25,165 nucleotides of DNA, taken from the NCBI GenBank assembly GCA_009731375.1, contig BJOX01000047.1, positions 1,230,830-1,255,994 on the forward strand, in the 5' to 3' direction. Source of the stretch: Paulinella micropora. Lineage: Eukaryota > Cercozoa > Imbricatea > Euglyphida. Shown here one piece after another: positions 7,556 through 16,978 of this stretch (the first letter of the stretch is position 1; every line of letters starts with the position of its first letter). Made by a program: the position numbers and the translations under genes. The notes under the pieces are model-generated. The model worked only from the letters and a program-made list of their open reading frames with translations. It ran no database searches and was not told the origin of the DNA.

Positions 7556-10069
7556 ATGTCTACTAGGTCTGAAGACTGGCAGGAAGGAGGGGGGGAGAGT
7601 GAGCGAACCCCAGGAAACGAAGAGGAGTTCGTTGACCCTCATGCAGAAGGAGGAGATCTGGCACCTTCCTTTGACACAGGAGGAGCAGAGAATCAATTTT
7701 TTACTGCGCCTTCCTTTGACACAGGAGGAGCAGAGGAAGTCGAGGAGGAGGAGAAGGGAGGAGAGGAAGCGAGGTTTGTGGCCGAATATGGCAAACTAAG
7801 TAAGAAGGAGTTTGAGGAGAAGAAAGGGAAGGATGAGGCCTATAAATGGCTATACATTCCCCAAGAAATGCGATGGGGACAACCCTTGAAGAAGGAGGAC
7901 ATCTGTTACCCTCTCCCAAGGCAAGCTCTGCCTCTGGCAGAATTCCTCAGAGACGACGGTGCACAGTTACAGGTGCAACATGTCTCATTTGGGGACAATA
8001 TGTCTTTACTGGAGCTACTCGACCTCTCATGGACAGTGTTTGAGTGTGCTATACTCTTTGAGTACCAGACTGGAAAGACTGTGCTGCCATGGAACACAAG
8101 AGCACTGGCTAGGTTGCTCGATCCTGGTCAGGACATTGATTCAATAAAGAGAGTGGAAAAGGAGTTTAAGTTCAGGAATCCAAAAGGACAGATCAATGTC
8201 ATGGATGTGTCTCTGAAACTTATGGAGGCCAAGTTAGTGGACCTGGGTAAACTCCAACACACCCAGTTTGGCAGGGACCTTCACCCGGCCCTGAGGGAAA
8301 TAGAAGGCGAAGCTGGAGGGGTGACGAGGATGAAGAAGCTGCATGCGGCCTTGGTGAAGGATGACGCATGGAAGAGGTGGGTCTTCACGAAGGATCATAC
8401 GATCTTGGAGGGGACGGCCGCACCACCCCCCACCAATAAAGCGGGAGAGAAGGAGTTGGCGGAGAAGGCCTTGTTCCTTCGGAAGGCAGCTGAGATCCTG
8501 TCTTTTTTTCATCATGCCCAAGAGCTGTATATCAAAGAGCTAGCGGCTGAGAAAGAAAAGAAGGAGATGGAGGCAAAGATTGCATTAGCCAAGGCGGCGG
8601 GAACAAAGGGACCGAAATATTCCTCTGGATCTTATATGGCTCCCTCGGGCCGCTCCGCCCCGTCAGCCCACACAGCCCCTTCGGCCCCTGCGACTAGCTC
8701 AGCGCCTACCACTGTCATTGTCAACAGTAATGACAAAAAGGACAGACAGGCTATCATACAGGCCTTCCAAAAATATACAAAGTCCGATGCCACTGCTCTG
8801 ACGCTGTATGCAGAGACAGCGAGTCAGAAGGACACGGATGCGAACCTTCGAGACAAGCTCAGAAGAATTGATGCTTGTATGAAGCAGCATCCAACGGACG
8901 AAACACAGGAGTATGAGGCGTTGTACACCTTGTTGGACCCATCAATCATCACACAAGGGTTTGATGTTGGGGAGTACAAGGCGATGAGAGCGGTAGAGGT
9001 GGCGGCTAGGAGAGCAGCCTCAGACCTGCAATGCACGGTGCCAGTTGCCGTCCTCTTGCAATACTTTAAAACTCATGGGTATCAGCACCTGTGCACTGGT
9101 ACTTTGATTGGGTTTGAGATTTTTCAAGAGGTGAACGAAGGGCTGGGCATTGGCACGAGGTTGGCAGCGATCCTCACTGAGGTCAGCGCCAAGTACGGGC
9201 TCTTTTATAGCCGGAAGTCTATCATTTTGTACTTCCTGAGTGCTTTGTGTACACGACACCCGAGCAAGCTCGCAAGGATCATACAGTCCTGTCCGACCTT
9301 CACGGCGGTGAAGACGGCGGATTTTTTAGAAACGAATATATACGAGAGGACTGTAGCGGCTACTCCGCCGGGCGACCTGTTCAAGGAGGTGCTCGACGCG
9401 TGTTCCGAATTGGACACGGCCACCGAGTCATTCTCCAGTGCCGCGACACAGGGGGTTGGAGGTGCTCAAGCAGCACATGCAACTCGAACGGCAGGTCTCA
9501 AGAGGGGGAGAGATGATGAGCCGACGCCGTGCTACCGCTATTTTTCATACATGGCGTGTAAGCATGAGGCACAGAAAGGAGTAGGCAATTGCCTCTTCAG
9601 CCACGACTCTCTTGATGATAGGCAGCGAAATCTTTTCCTTAGAGAGCTCGAAGGCATGAAAAAGACCATGTACGCCATGTACAAGAAGGAGTTGGAGGAG
9701 GGGAGGTGGAATGCGAATATGGTCTCGGATGCGGAGTTCCGGGAGGCCATCATTTACTTCCTTGACAGAATGAAGAGAAGGGAGAAGAGAGAGACATCGG
9801 GCCGATCAAAGGCGCCGACTAGAGGAGGAGGAGAGACGAGAGGATCGTCACGAGGGTCCCGAGGGACACCAAGAGGGGCGGCACCACGAGGACGAGGCTT
9901 TCGTGGAAGGGGAGGACGGACCCCAGCGCGCCCTCCCAGAGGACACGGATACTGGAATTATAGCACCAGTTCCAGCTCCAACTACCCCCAGCAAGCTTAT
10001 ACCGCTACGGAGGGGGGACGTCAAGACGAAGACACCGGCTCAGGTGAGCGTGTTGTCGTCGTAGACTGA
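7556..10069 (+). CDS. gag: Gag polyprotein of the LTR retrotransposon
   Basis: This 837-residue ORF sits between the leader and pol. The Gag role, assembling particles and packaging element RNA, is inferred from position and from its nucleic-acid-binding tail. The N-terminus is acidic and carries a 15-residue tandem repeat (APSFDTGGAE twice, encoded at 7661-7690 and 7706-7735). Residues about 370-390 are a Ser/Ala/Pro-rich linker. C659, C668, C679 and H683 form a C-X8-C-X10-C-X3-H finger of CCCH style instead of the usual retroviral CCHC knuckle. Residues about 750-805 are Arg/Gly-rich (RGG-like). No standard capsid signature was recognised by eye. It ends in TGA at 10067-10069, in the same frame as pol. 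The first good ATG after the leader is at 7556. Confidence 0.85.
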   Translation: MSTRSEDWQEGGGESERTPGNEEEFVDPHAEGGDLAPSFDTGGAENQFFTAPSFDTGGAEEVEEEEKGGEEARFVAEYGKLSKKEFEEKKGKDEAYKWLYIPQEMRWGQPLKKEDICYPLPRQALPLAEFLRDDGAQLQVQHVSFGDNMSLLELLDLSWTVFECAILFEYQTGKTVLPWNTRALARLLDPGQDIDSIKRVEKEFKFRNPKGQINVMDVSLKLMEAKLVDLGKLQHTQFGRDLHPALREIEGEAGGVTRMKKLHAALVKDDAWKRWVFTKDHTILEGTAAPPPTNKAGEKELAEKALFLRKAAEILSFFHHAQELYIKELAAEKEKKEMEAKIALAKAAGTKGPKYSSGSYMAPSGRSAPSAHTAPSAPATSSAPTTVIVNSNDKKDRQAIIQAFQKYTKSDATALTLYAETASQKDTDANLRDKLRRIDACMKQHPTDETQEYEALYTLLDPSIITQGFDVGEYKAMRAVEVAARRAASDLQCTVPVAVLLQYFKTHGYQHLCTGTLIGFEIFQEVNEGLGIGTRLAAILTEVSAKYGLFYSRKSIILYFLSALCTRHPSKLARIIQSCPTFTAVKTADFLETNIYERTVAATPPGDLFKEVLDACSELDTATESFSSAATQGVGGAQAAHATRTAGLKRGRDDEPTPCYRYFSYMACKHEAQKGVGNCLFSHDSLDDRQRNLFLRELEGMKKTMYAMYKKELEEGRWNANMVSDAEFREAIIYFLDRMKRREKRETSGRSKAPTRGGGETRGSSRGSRGTPRGAAPRGRGFRGRGGRTPARPPRGHGYWNYSTSSSSNYPQQAYTATEGGRQDEDTGSGERVVVVD

Positions 10070-10078
10070 CGGGAGGAG
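10061..10078 (+). promoter_or_regulatory. Candidate UGA readthrough site between gag and pol
   Basis: Gag ends GAC-TGA-CGG-GAG. The 25 codons from there to the pol ATG at 10145 contain no stop in this frame, so suppressing one UGA would give a Gag-Pol fusion. UGA followed by CGG is a known leaky context in several RNA viruses. The sequence GGGAGGA (10071-10077) could pair with TCCTCCC (10183-10189), but that structure is speculative. Confidence 0.55.
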
Positions 10079-10144
10079 AAGAGAGAGGAAAAGAAGAGAG
10101 AGAAGGAGATAAAAACTGTTCTTTTTAATCCGACAGTCACAGTT

Positions 10145-13100
10145 ATGCCTACTGTTGATGAACAGGATACGAACGGTTCCGTTCCTCCCAGACGTGAAGG
10201 TGAAGGCACACAGCCTCACAAGCCTCAAGGTAAGCACTTGCTAGTTCATCCTTCGAGAGCTAATATGATAAATGATGCGAATAGGAAGGCGAAGAAGGCG
10301 ATGGAGGAGAGGAAGCCGAAACCAAAGGCTAGGTCTTCTCCTACGAAGAAGCAGCGGACCGTACCCCCGCCAAAGGACTCAATAGTCTCTGCTATAGACA
10401 CGAGTACACTCGGTGTACCAGACTCTGTCCAAAAGACACTCGAGATACCGGAAGCCCCGGAGACTCAAGAAGTTAAGTTGGCGGAAAAGGGGGGAGAACG
10501 AGAAGAGGACAAGGAACTTGAGCTTAGACTCAAAACCCTAGAACGAAAAATTCATGTGCTAGCGGCTAGTTTACATAGACCAGACGCGCTATGCTACACT
10601 GACCTCTTTTGTGAAACTTTACAAACCACATTAAAAGTTGGTAATGATACGATGGCGAATATTAATATTGTCGGCCAGAAGTTTTTGAATAGTCACCGGA
10701 CATGGGTGGACAAAAACATTAGAAAAACAAAGGGGACCCTAAAAGGGGTAGGCAGCCGTACGGAAATTACGGGCATCGTCACATTAATTTTCAAATTGAA
10801 ATCCGGTCGAGTATATCGTGCGGACCTCTATGTTGTCCCCGATTACCACGGTTCAATCCTGCTGTCGTATGACCAATTGGCTACGATGGGGGCTGTGATC
10901 GATTGCGCCGCACGGCGGGTGATTTATGGAGTGAAGAATGGAGAGGAGGAGGATATTAATCCGATGACTGCTACTGACTCATACGAGGCTTTTGAGCTGA
11001 GTCTAGCAACGGAGAGGAAAAAGTTGGCCTTCGTACATGAGGCAACTGAAGCCTATGTACACCCCTATGTCACAGTGCCGGAGGAACTGACCTGGACCGA
11101 CAATTGGGAGACGGAGATGCAGGCGTATACGGTTACGATTCCCGCATGGGACAGAAAGTCTATTGATGACTTAGTCGTAGCGCGTAATGAGGAGATAATA
11201 TGTGTTGCGAAACAGTGCCCGTCGTTGGCCAGATTCGCAGAAGGTGGCGGGGCAGATGTCCATATTACTAATGGCTACTGTTACCATGCGAAGGTGTCAG
11301 ATGAGAAGAGAGAGGCGTTTGTGCCAAGGAGGAAGGGGCGTATCCCCGATACTCCAGCGGATGACATTAAAACTTTTATCACGAACTTTTGGGGCGATGT
11401 GCCTACCTGGCCGCGCTCATTAACTGAAGTGAAAAAGTGTCTACGGACTCTATTTGAGAGTAACAAGCCGTATACTGTCATTCTGCCATACAATGAGAAG
11501 GCGATCTGGGCACAGGAGATAAGGGACCGGCTTATTGATCATCCTATACCTGTTCCTTCTCGCAAGCAACAGTTAGTGGTGGCTTGTCGACTCGGGTCTC
11601 GGGAGCAGAGCAGTGCATACAAGCAAAAGCTCAGAGCCCAGGACAAGTTGAAATTGATACCTCAAGCTTTCACATGCTTTGATGGTTTCTACACCCGTAA
11701 GGCTCCGATACAATACGCGAACCTTATTGATATGCTTGTCGGGCTGGGTCATGATGATGAGCCGGACACAGTCACGTATGAAAGAACGGGACTAGACGAT
11801 TTGTCCGAGGAAGATTTGAGTTTGGAGGAGGACTTAGCGCCCCTCAAGGAGCATAAGAAGATGTCGGAGGAAGATTTCCAAGCGGCGGCGCGGAAAATTT
11901 TAGAAGAAGGAGTGGGTTCGGAGAGAGAGAAGGCGTTTCTCAAAGCTAAGATGGAGGCGTACAGAGAAATTTTCGACCCTCCTCGGGCAGGTGGTGTAAA
12001 GTCGGATGACTTCACTGCTGTCATTTACAAGATACCGGGTGCGGAGCCATCTCCGGCACCACGGAGGGCAAATTTGAGCATACATGAGGCAAAAATAGCG
12101 GAGGAGAATGTGAGACAGTTGCTCGATGAGGACTTTATTGAGAGATCTACATCTCCAATTGTCTCTCAACCGAAAATCGTCCCTAAGCCAGGAGGAGAAT
12201 GGCGCTTGACGATCAATTATGCCCGTGTGAATAAGGTGCTAGAGGAAGAGAGAAATCCTCTGCCGACCTTAGAAGAAGGCAGAAGGGTGCTGCGGAATGC
12301 TAAATTCTATTCGGTCATTGACCTTAAGAACGGCTTCTGGCAGATACCACTGGACGAGAAATCCAGATGGCTGACTGCATTCGTTGTGGGTATGGAAATA
12401 TACCAGTGGAAGGTGCTTCCAATGGGACTCAAACAGGCCCCGGGGCTCTTTCAGAAGGCGATGCAGAAGATGTTGAGCGGTCAATATGACGACCAGTCGG
12501 AGGATGGTTTTATGAGAAGGAGAGGACAGAAGGCGGGAGAATATGCATTTTGTTACATCGATGACATCATCGTATACTCTAACACAATGGAAGAGCATAT
12601 CGATCACTTGTCAGATGTCTTCAGGCGCATCGGAGCTTTTGGCCTGAAATGCAACCTAAAGAAATGTCAGCTTGCCAGGACAAGTGTGACGTATTTGGGT
12701 TACGAGATTTCTCATAATAGGGTCTCGATATCGCGCGAAAAGAGGGAGGAGATCATGAGTAGACAGTTGCCAAAGAATCGCACGGAGTTACACTCTTTTC
12801 TTGCGATGGCACAGTACTACAGCCAGTTCATACCCGATTGGGGTGCAACTCGGGCTAAGCTGGAGAAGATGATTGATTTTGGAGACTTTGAGAAGTGGGA
12901 TGAGGAGGCTTTGCAGGCGTTTAATACGCTCAAAGATATCATTTATAAAGATCCCAAGGACGGCGGATTAGTACTTATGATGCCCGACTTTACGAAACCG
13001 TTCGTAGTCGACACGGATGCATCTAAGTTTGCGATTGGCGCGGTGCTGCAACAGGAAGATGAGGAGAAAAAGTTGCGCCCGATCATGTTTATTAGTAGAA

Positions 13101-15892
13101 AGCTGTGTGCGGCGGAGCGAAATTACTGCACGCGACAGAGGGAGGCGTTGGCAGTAGTATGGGCTCTCAAGAGGCTCAGAGAATACTTGTGGGGAGGACC
13201 TCTATTCACGGTTAGGACCGATCATCACAACCTTCTTTGGTTGATGAATCATGAACAAACCGGCCGTTTGGCGCGGTGGCAAGCTTTCTTGTCATGTTTC
13301 AATTTCACGATGGTCTACTTACCGGGAAAGCGAAACGTAGTCGCTGATAGCCTTTCCAGGCTAGAGTTTCAGTCGGAGGTGTCGGCTCTCGTATCATCAG
13401 TGGAGATGATGGACCTGTCCACGGACAAGGTATACGAGGTGAGCCACATAGAGGCGATGCAGATGGCAAGAGGCGTTCGTTATGACCGCACGGGTCTACG
13501 ATATAGTCCTCAAGGCCCGGAGCATGGCATATGCTGTGAGGCGCATGTTCTCGAAGACGCTGAGTGGTCTTATGAGGCATACGAGAACGCGAAGGCGAAT
13601 ATAAAAGAAGAGGAGGAGACGACTGAGGTCTGTACTGAACCTCCACAGGAAAATCGAAGCGAGCTTGATGAAGACCCGGAAAGGGTAGGAGTAAGGTTGG
13701 AGGACGGTACTATTCATATCGCCTCGCCTACCGCGTGGAGGCAGCAACAGGCGACGGATCCGGAGTTCAAGGAGCTCATAACGTTATACAAGAACCCTAA
13801 TGAGCTTAAAAAGACTCCACAGATCAAAGATCAGATGAAGGAGATGGCGTGGAGAGATGGGCTATTGTGGTACAAGGGCCAGCATGGCAAATTTGCATCA
13901 CAGCCTGACAAATGGACTCTCTGGGTACCAGAGAAGTTGAGGCGCTTTATATATGTCGCAGCCCATAACTGCCCCTTACTGGCACATCCGGGTCGACAAA
14001 GAACTCATTGGTTCATAGCGAGGCGATTTTGGTGGAAAGGGATGAAGGAGGAGATAGACAGGGAAGTGGACGCATGCATCCCATGCAAAACCACAAAGAC
14101 ACCGCTGAAGGCGAACTTTGGCCTGATCGGTACATTCCCGTTACACGCCGGGATGTTTGAATTTTTACACATCGATCATGTGGGACCTTTCCCCGAATCG
14201 GCAGAAGGGTACAGATACCTTCTTACCGCAATAGATCGAGCCACCAATTATGTCTGGGTTGTTCCTGTTAAGGACGCTACAGGCAAGACAACTGCGGAGG
14301 CTCTGATCGATAGGATCGTCTCGCAGATCGGAGTGCCTAGAAAGATATGTTCTGATCGAGGTTCTGACTTTAATAATGAAGTCATCGACAGACTATCTAA
14401 GTACTACGGGATGAAATGGCAATATGTTACTGCCTATAACCCGAGAGCGAATGGCAAGATCGAGCGGGTACATAGACCTCTCAAAGCCTCGCTTAAGATG
14501 TACTGTATGAAGAAGGAGAATCAGAGAGCCTGGGTGGAGGCAGCACCTTCATTTGCCTTTGCAATGAACTGTCTACCCTCATCGGCATTAGGAGGAGCCA
14601 GGAGCTCAGTCTCGCCATATCAATTGGTTTACGGCCGAGAGCCTAATATCCCAACCTCACTTCTGCATCCAAAAGACACTTGGGCAGATGAGGATGAGTT
14701 GTTCGGGATGAGACTAAGAGCGAAGATGGAGGCGGAACAAATAGTTGCGGCGCACAGGGAGGCGGAGCGCAGAAAGACTGACGCACAAGGAGTGCGACAA
14801 GCGCACTTAGATCAAGTCCGTTTCCAGGTTGGGGATATTGTACTCTTGTACCATCCTCAAGTCCCTAAGGGGGTTAGCTCTAAGCTGTTTACCCACTGGA
14901 AAGGACCATACCAGATCATGGAACAGATGGGACCTCTGAATTATAAGATCAGGGGTAGAGGGAAGGTGCAGATTGTGAATGTTCGAAGGCTGATCAAATA
15001 TGACCCCTTCTTACTTGAGGATGAATCCGTTGAGGAGGCGTTGAAACGGATGAAGGAGGACTTCAAAGAGGTACCGCCTATACAGAAGGAGGATACCTTA
15101 GAGGAGGAGAATGCCTATCGGGCACCGGTCACGGAGAAGGAGGAGACCGAGAAGGAGAGTAAGGAAGACTCAAACCGCAAAAGCGCGGCGGGGACTCAGT
15201 CTAAAGCCCCCATAGTCCGCGGCGGTACGAAGGAGAAGTTCACGGAGGCGCAGAGGAGGAGAGCGCAAAACGATCTCATCTTCGACCAACCGAGGAAGGT
15301 GGCAAGGTCGACGCGAGCGACGGATGTCCATGGAGGAGGAGGGGAGAAGGACACTAACCCGAACGCGGGTAATGTGGACATTCGACATGTGCGATGGAAG
15401 GAAGGAGAGGCGATTGCGGCCATCAAGTGGGTCCGAGACGCTTTTTATCTGTTGAGACCGGCAGAATCTCATGTTGCCGATGACACTCTCTCAGATCTTT
15501 ATCTCATGCGAGCTGTGGCGGTCCCGCAGACTACACGGGCAGCACGGACATCGAAGAGATCCTTAGCAGCAAAAACGATACAACCGGTACTCCATTTTTG
15601 GAGAAGCATGGACCCTGTTGAGGATCCAAAAGCTAGACAATATTTACCGGTGTACAAAGACGCGAAAAATCTCGAGACATGGGATGATACTATTACCCTT
15701 CGAGACAAAGACCACACTGCGTGGACTATTCAGTCACTGCCTAGAGGAGTGCTTGACATTCCTTTTGACTTATCTTTGGGCGCCATCCCTAACAAAATAT
15801 GGGACATTCTGGAGGAGTCGAAGTTTGACTTGACTTTTGTTGGCGGCCCGCCACCTGGCAAAGGGGTTCGCGCAAGGCGACGAAGGCAGTAA
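10145..15892 (+). CDS. pol: Pol polyprotein: protease, reverse transcriptase, RNase H, integrase
   Basis: A 1915-codon ORF. A basic N-terminus (to about 110) and a Glu/Leu-rich helix precede a retropepsin-like domain (about 155-270). There D168-T-M-A stands where D-T/S-G-A is expected, and ILLSYDQL matches the second protease motif. RT spans about 640-880, with catalytic D726 (SVIDLKNGFWQ) and Y804-I-D806-D807. RNase H spans about 945-1075, with D958, E1000 and D1026. The integrase has an HHCC finger (H1274, H1281, C1311, C1314), a D1344-D1404-E1440 triad with exactly 35 residues between the last two, and a GPY/F module (WKGPYQIMEQMGPLNYKI, about 1584-1601). About 300 residues follow with no recognised domain and an Arg-rich end (RARRRRQ). 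The product copies element RNA into DNA and integrates it. Translation may begin by readthrough from gag or at this ATG. Confidence 0.95.
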   Translation: MPTVDEQDTNGSVPPRREGEGTQPHKPQGKHLLVHPSRANMINDANRKAKKAMEERKPKPKARSSPTKKQRTVPPPKDSIVSAIDTSTLGVPDSVQKTLEIPEAPETQEVKLAEKGGEREEDKELELRLKTLERKIHVLAASLHRPDALCYTDLFCETLQTTLKVGNDTMANINIVGQKFLNSHRTWVDKNIRKTKGTLKGVGSRTEITGIVTLIFKLKSGRVYRADLYVVPDYHGSILLSYDQLATMGAVIDCAARRVIYGVKNGEEEDINPMTATDSYEAFELSLATERKKLAFVHEATEAYVHPYVTVPEELTWTDNWETEMQAYTVTIPAWDRKSIDDLVVARNEEIICVAKQCPSLARFAEGGGADVHITNGYCYHAKVSDEKREAFVPRRKGRIPDTPADDIKTFITNFWGDVPTWPRSLTEVKKCLRTLFESNKPYTVILPYNEKAIWAQEIRDRLIDHPIPVPSRKQQLVVACRLGSREQSSAYKQKLRAQDKLKLIPQAFTCFDGFYTRKAPIQYANLIDMLVGLGHDDEPDTVTYERTGLDDLSEEDLSLEEDLAPLKEHKKMSEEDFQAAARKILEEGVGSEREKAFLKAKMEAYREIFDPPRAGGVKSDDFTAVIYKIPGAEPSPAPRRANLSIHEAKIAEENVRQLLDEDFIERSTSPIVSQPKIVPKPGGEWRLTINYARVNKVLEEERNPLPTLEEGRRVLRNAKFYSVIDLKNGFWQIPLDEKSRWLTAFVVGMEIYQWKVLPMGLKQAPGLFQKAMQKMLSGQYDDQSEDGFMRRRGQKAGEYAFCYIDDIIVYSNTMEEHIDHLSDVFRRIGAFGLKCNLKKCQLARTSVTYLGYEISHNRVSISREKREEIMSRQLPKNRTELHSFLAMAQYYSQFIPDWGATRAKLEKMIDFGDFEKWDEEALQAFNTLKDIIYKDPKDGGLVLMMPDFTKPFVVDTDASKFAIGAVLQQEDEEKKLRPIMFISRKLCAAERNYCTRQREALAVVWALKRLREYLWGGPLFTVRTDHHNLLWLMNHEQTGRLARWQAFLSCFNFTMVYLPGKRNVVADSLSRLEFQSEVSALVSSVEMMDLSTDKVYEVSHIEAMQMARGVRYDRTGLRYSPQGPEHGICCEAHVLEDAEWSYEAYENAKANIKEEEETTEVCTEPPQENRSELDEDPERVGVRLEDGTIHIASPTAWRQQQATDPEFKELITLYKNPNELKKTPQIKDQMKEMAWRDGLLWYKGQHGKFASQPDKWTLWVPEKLRRFIYVAAHNCPLLAHPGRQRTHWFIARRFWWKGMKEEIDREVDACIPCKTTKTPLKANFGLIGTFPLHAGMFEFLHIDHVGPFPESAEGYRYLLTAIDRATNYVWVVPVKDATGKTTAEALIDRIVSQIGVPRKICSDRGSDFNNEVIDRLSKYYGMKWQYVTAYNPRANGKIERVHRPLKASLKMYCMKKENQRAWVEAAPSFAFAMNCLPSSALGGARSSVSPYQLVYGREPNIPTSLLHPKDTWADEDELFGMRLRAKMEAEQIVAAHREAERRKTDAQGVRQAHLDQVRFQVGDIVLLYHPQVPKGVSSKLFTHWKGPYQIMEQMGPLNYKIRGRGKVQIVNVRRLIKYDPFLLEDESVEEALKRMKEDFKEVPPIQKEDTLEEENAYRAPVTEKEETEKESKEDSNRKSAAGTQSKAPIVRGGTKEKFTEAQRRRAQNDLIFDQPRKVARSTRATDVHGGGGEKDTNPNAGNVDIRHVRWKEGEAIAAIKWVRDAFYLLRPAESHVADDTLSDLYLMRAVAVPQTTRAARTSKRSLAAKTIQPVLHFWRSMDPVEDPKARQYLPVYKDAKNLETWDDTITLRDKDHTAWTIQSLPRGVLDIPFDLSLGAIPNKIWDILEESKFDLTFVGGPPPGKGVRARRRRQ

Positions 15893-16669
15893 GTGACATT
15901 TTTTTCTTTTATCACGCGTCGGACATTGAAAGCTGCATGTGGATTAATCTCATAGTGCCCATGTCAGATCATGTCTTATTAAAATGTTTTTATACCATTG
16001 TTGTTACTTGGCATTTTTATCGCAACATATGAGTGCGAGGGTCAATCGGCAAATGGATACGACACCGTATAAGGGGATCGCTTGTGAGTTTAGCGATGGT
16101 GTTCCTGGTACGACCCTGCTTCAAGTATCCAGGGTGATGTTCTCAAAAAATGTTCTCATAGTAGACATATTAAATTTTTTTCTTTGGATATACTTAATAT
16201 CGTCATACCAGCACGGTCCGTCTCTACTTGTGTCGGCATATCGCATGGTCGGGCTCACTCAACCCGGCTTTGGATATAGTTATTAGGTCTGGCCCCCTAG
16301 TACTATATTAAGGTAACCGATTGAATACAAGGGTATGTTATTAAAAGACAATGTATTTACTGATCGGAAGTGTTTTTGGAGAAGGAGAAAAATTATAACG
16401 CTGCTTTTATTGCAATAGTAATACTATTTGTTCTTGACATACTGCCTCAGAATTAAGTTACGGGGGGGACAACAAGTGTGGAAGGAGGAGTTTTTATTTA
16501 CAAAAACGAGGCTGGAGATTTATAGTTGACTCGTGTCTGGCGTATGCGTTTTATATATCCACTGCACCGTCTATCCGTGGGTTAATGCACTTAGTTGCGA
16601 CACCCCGTAGCGTTTGTGCAGAAAAGAAATCAGCAATTATATGACGAAAATATTGCATATTTCCGTCAT
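15893..16669 (+). other. 3' untranslated part of the retrotransposon
   Basis: About 780 bases between pol and the polypurine tract. The only frame of note (15984-16286, 100 codons) is moderately hydrophobic but lacks a signal peptide or known domain, so it is not called as an envelope gene. Nothing else is recognised. Confidence 0.6.
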
Positions 16670-16684
16670 AAAAACGGGAAGGGG
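16670..16684 (+). promoter_or_regulatory. Polypurine tract
   Basis: AAAAACGGGAAGGGG lies three bases upstream of the 3' LTR. It is the expected primer site for plus-strand DNA synthesis, with a single pyrimidine interruption. Confidence 0.8.
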
Positions 16685-16687
16685 TAC

Positions 16688-16934
16688 TGTAGGCATCACC
16701 CCCCGGATAGCCGGTAAAAAGTACCCATTTTCTGGTGTCAGGTGCACCTAGTTTTTTCCCATTATTTTCAATATCGTTTGGTCGGATTTGACCTAATGCC
16801 ATTTTAACCTTGGTCTGTTGCCGTTTTCTTTTCGGCTTCACTGAGCTAATATAACGAGACATCATTCTCTTTTGGGGATTTGTGTCTGGTTGTATTACCG
16901 ACTTTTTATTGAGCTATCTTCGGGGATTGTAACA
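16688..16934 (+). repeat. 3' LTR
   Basis: This LTR is 247 bp, from TGTAGGC to TTGTAACA, and nearly identical to 6544-6789. The minus-strand frame at 16551-16865 is an antisense artefact. Confidence 0.96.
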
Positions 16935-16938
16935 TAAC
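16935..16938. other. Target site duplication, right (TAAC)
   Basis: This matches the TAAC at 6540-6543. The empty site would have read from 6543 straight into 16939. Confidence 0.85.
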
Positions 16939-16978
16939 CAACAGACCGGAACGGTAAGCCGGTCACGTAGTATTGCCA

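Larger units (their letters stand above)
6544..16934 (+). mobile_element. Complete Ty3/gypsy-type LTR retrotransposon
   Basis: This 10.39-kb element has LTRs of 246 and 247 bp, a PBS one base after the 5' LTR, a leader of about 750 bases, gag, pol, and a polypurine tract three bases before the 3' LTR. It is flanked by TAAC duplications. The pol order protease-RT-RNase H-integrase places it in Ty3/gypsy (Metaviridae) rather than copia. Both ORFs are intact and the LTRs differ by only two substitutions and one indel (about 1%), so insertion was recent and the copy may be competent. There is no envelope-like ORF. The leader contains an A19 tract at 7406-7424. Confidence 0.96.

Noticed and set aside
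7661-7735. FDTGGAE repeats as possible protease DTG motifs
   Set aside because: They are a 15-residue tandem repeat in the acidic Gag N-terminus with no protease fold around them.
7437-7799. 120-codon ORF overlapping the gag start
   Set aside because: Out-of-frame shadow of gag. Arg/Glu repeats arise from purine-rich gag codons.
15984-16286. 100-codon ORF after pol as a possible envelope gene
   Set aside because: Too short, no signal peptide, no clear membrane anchor.
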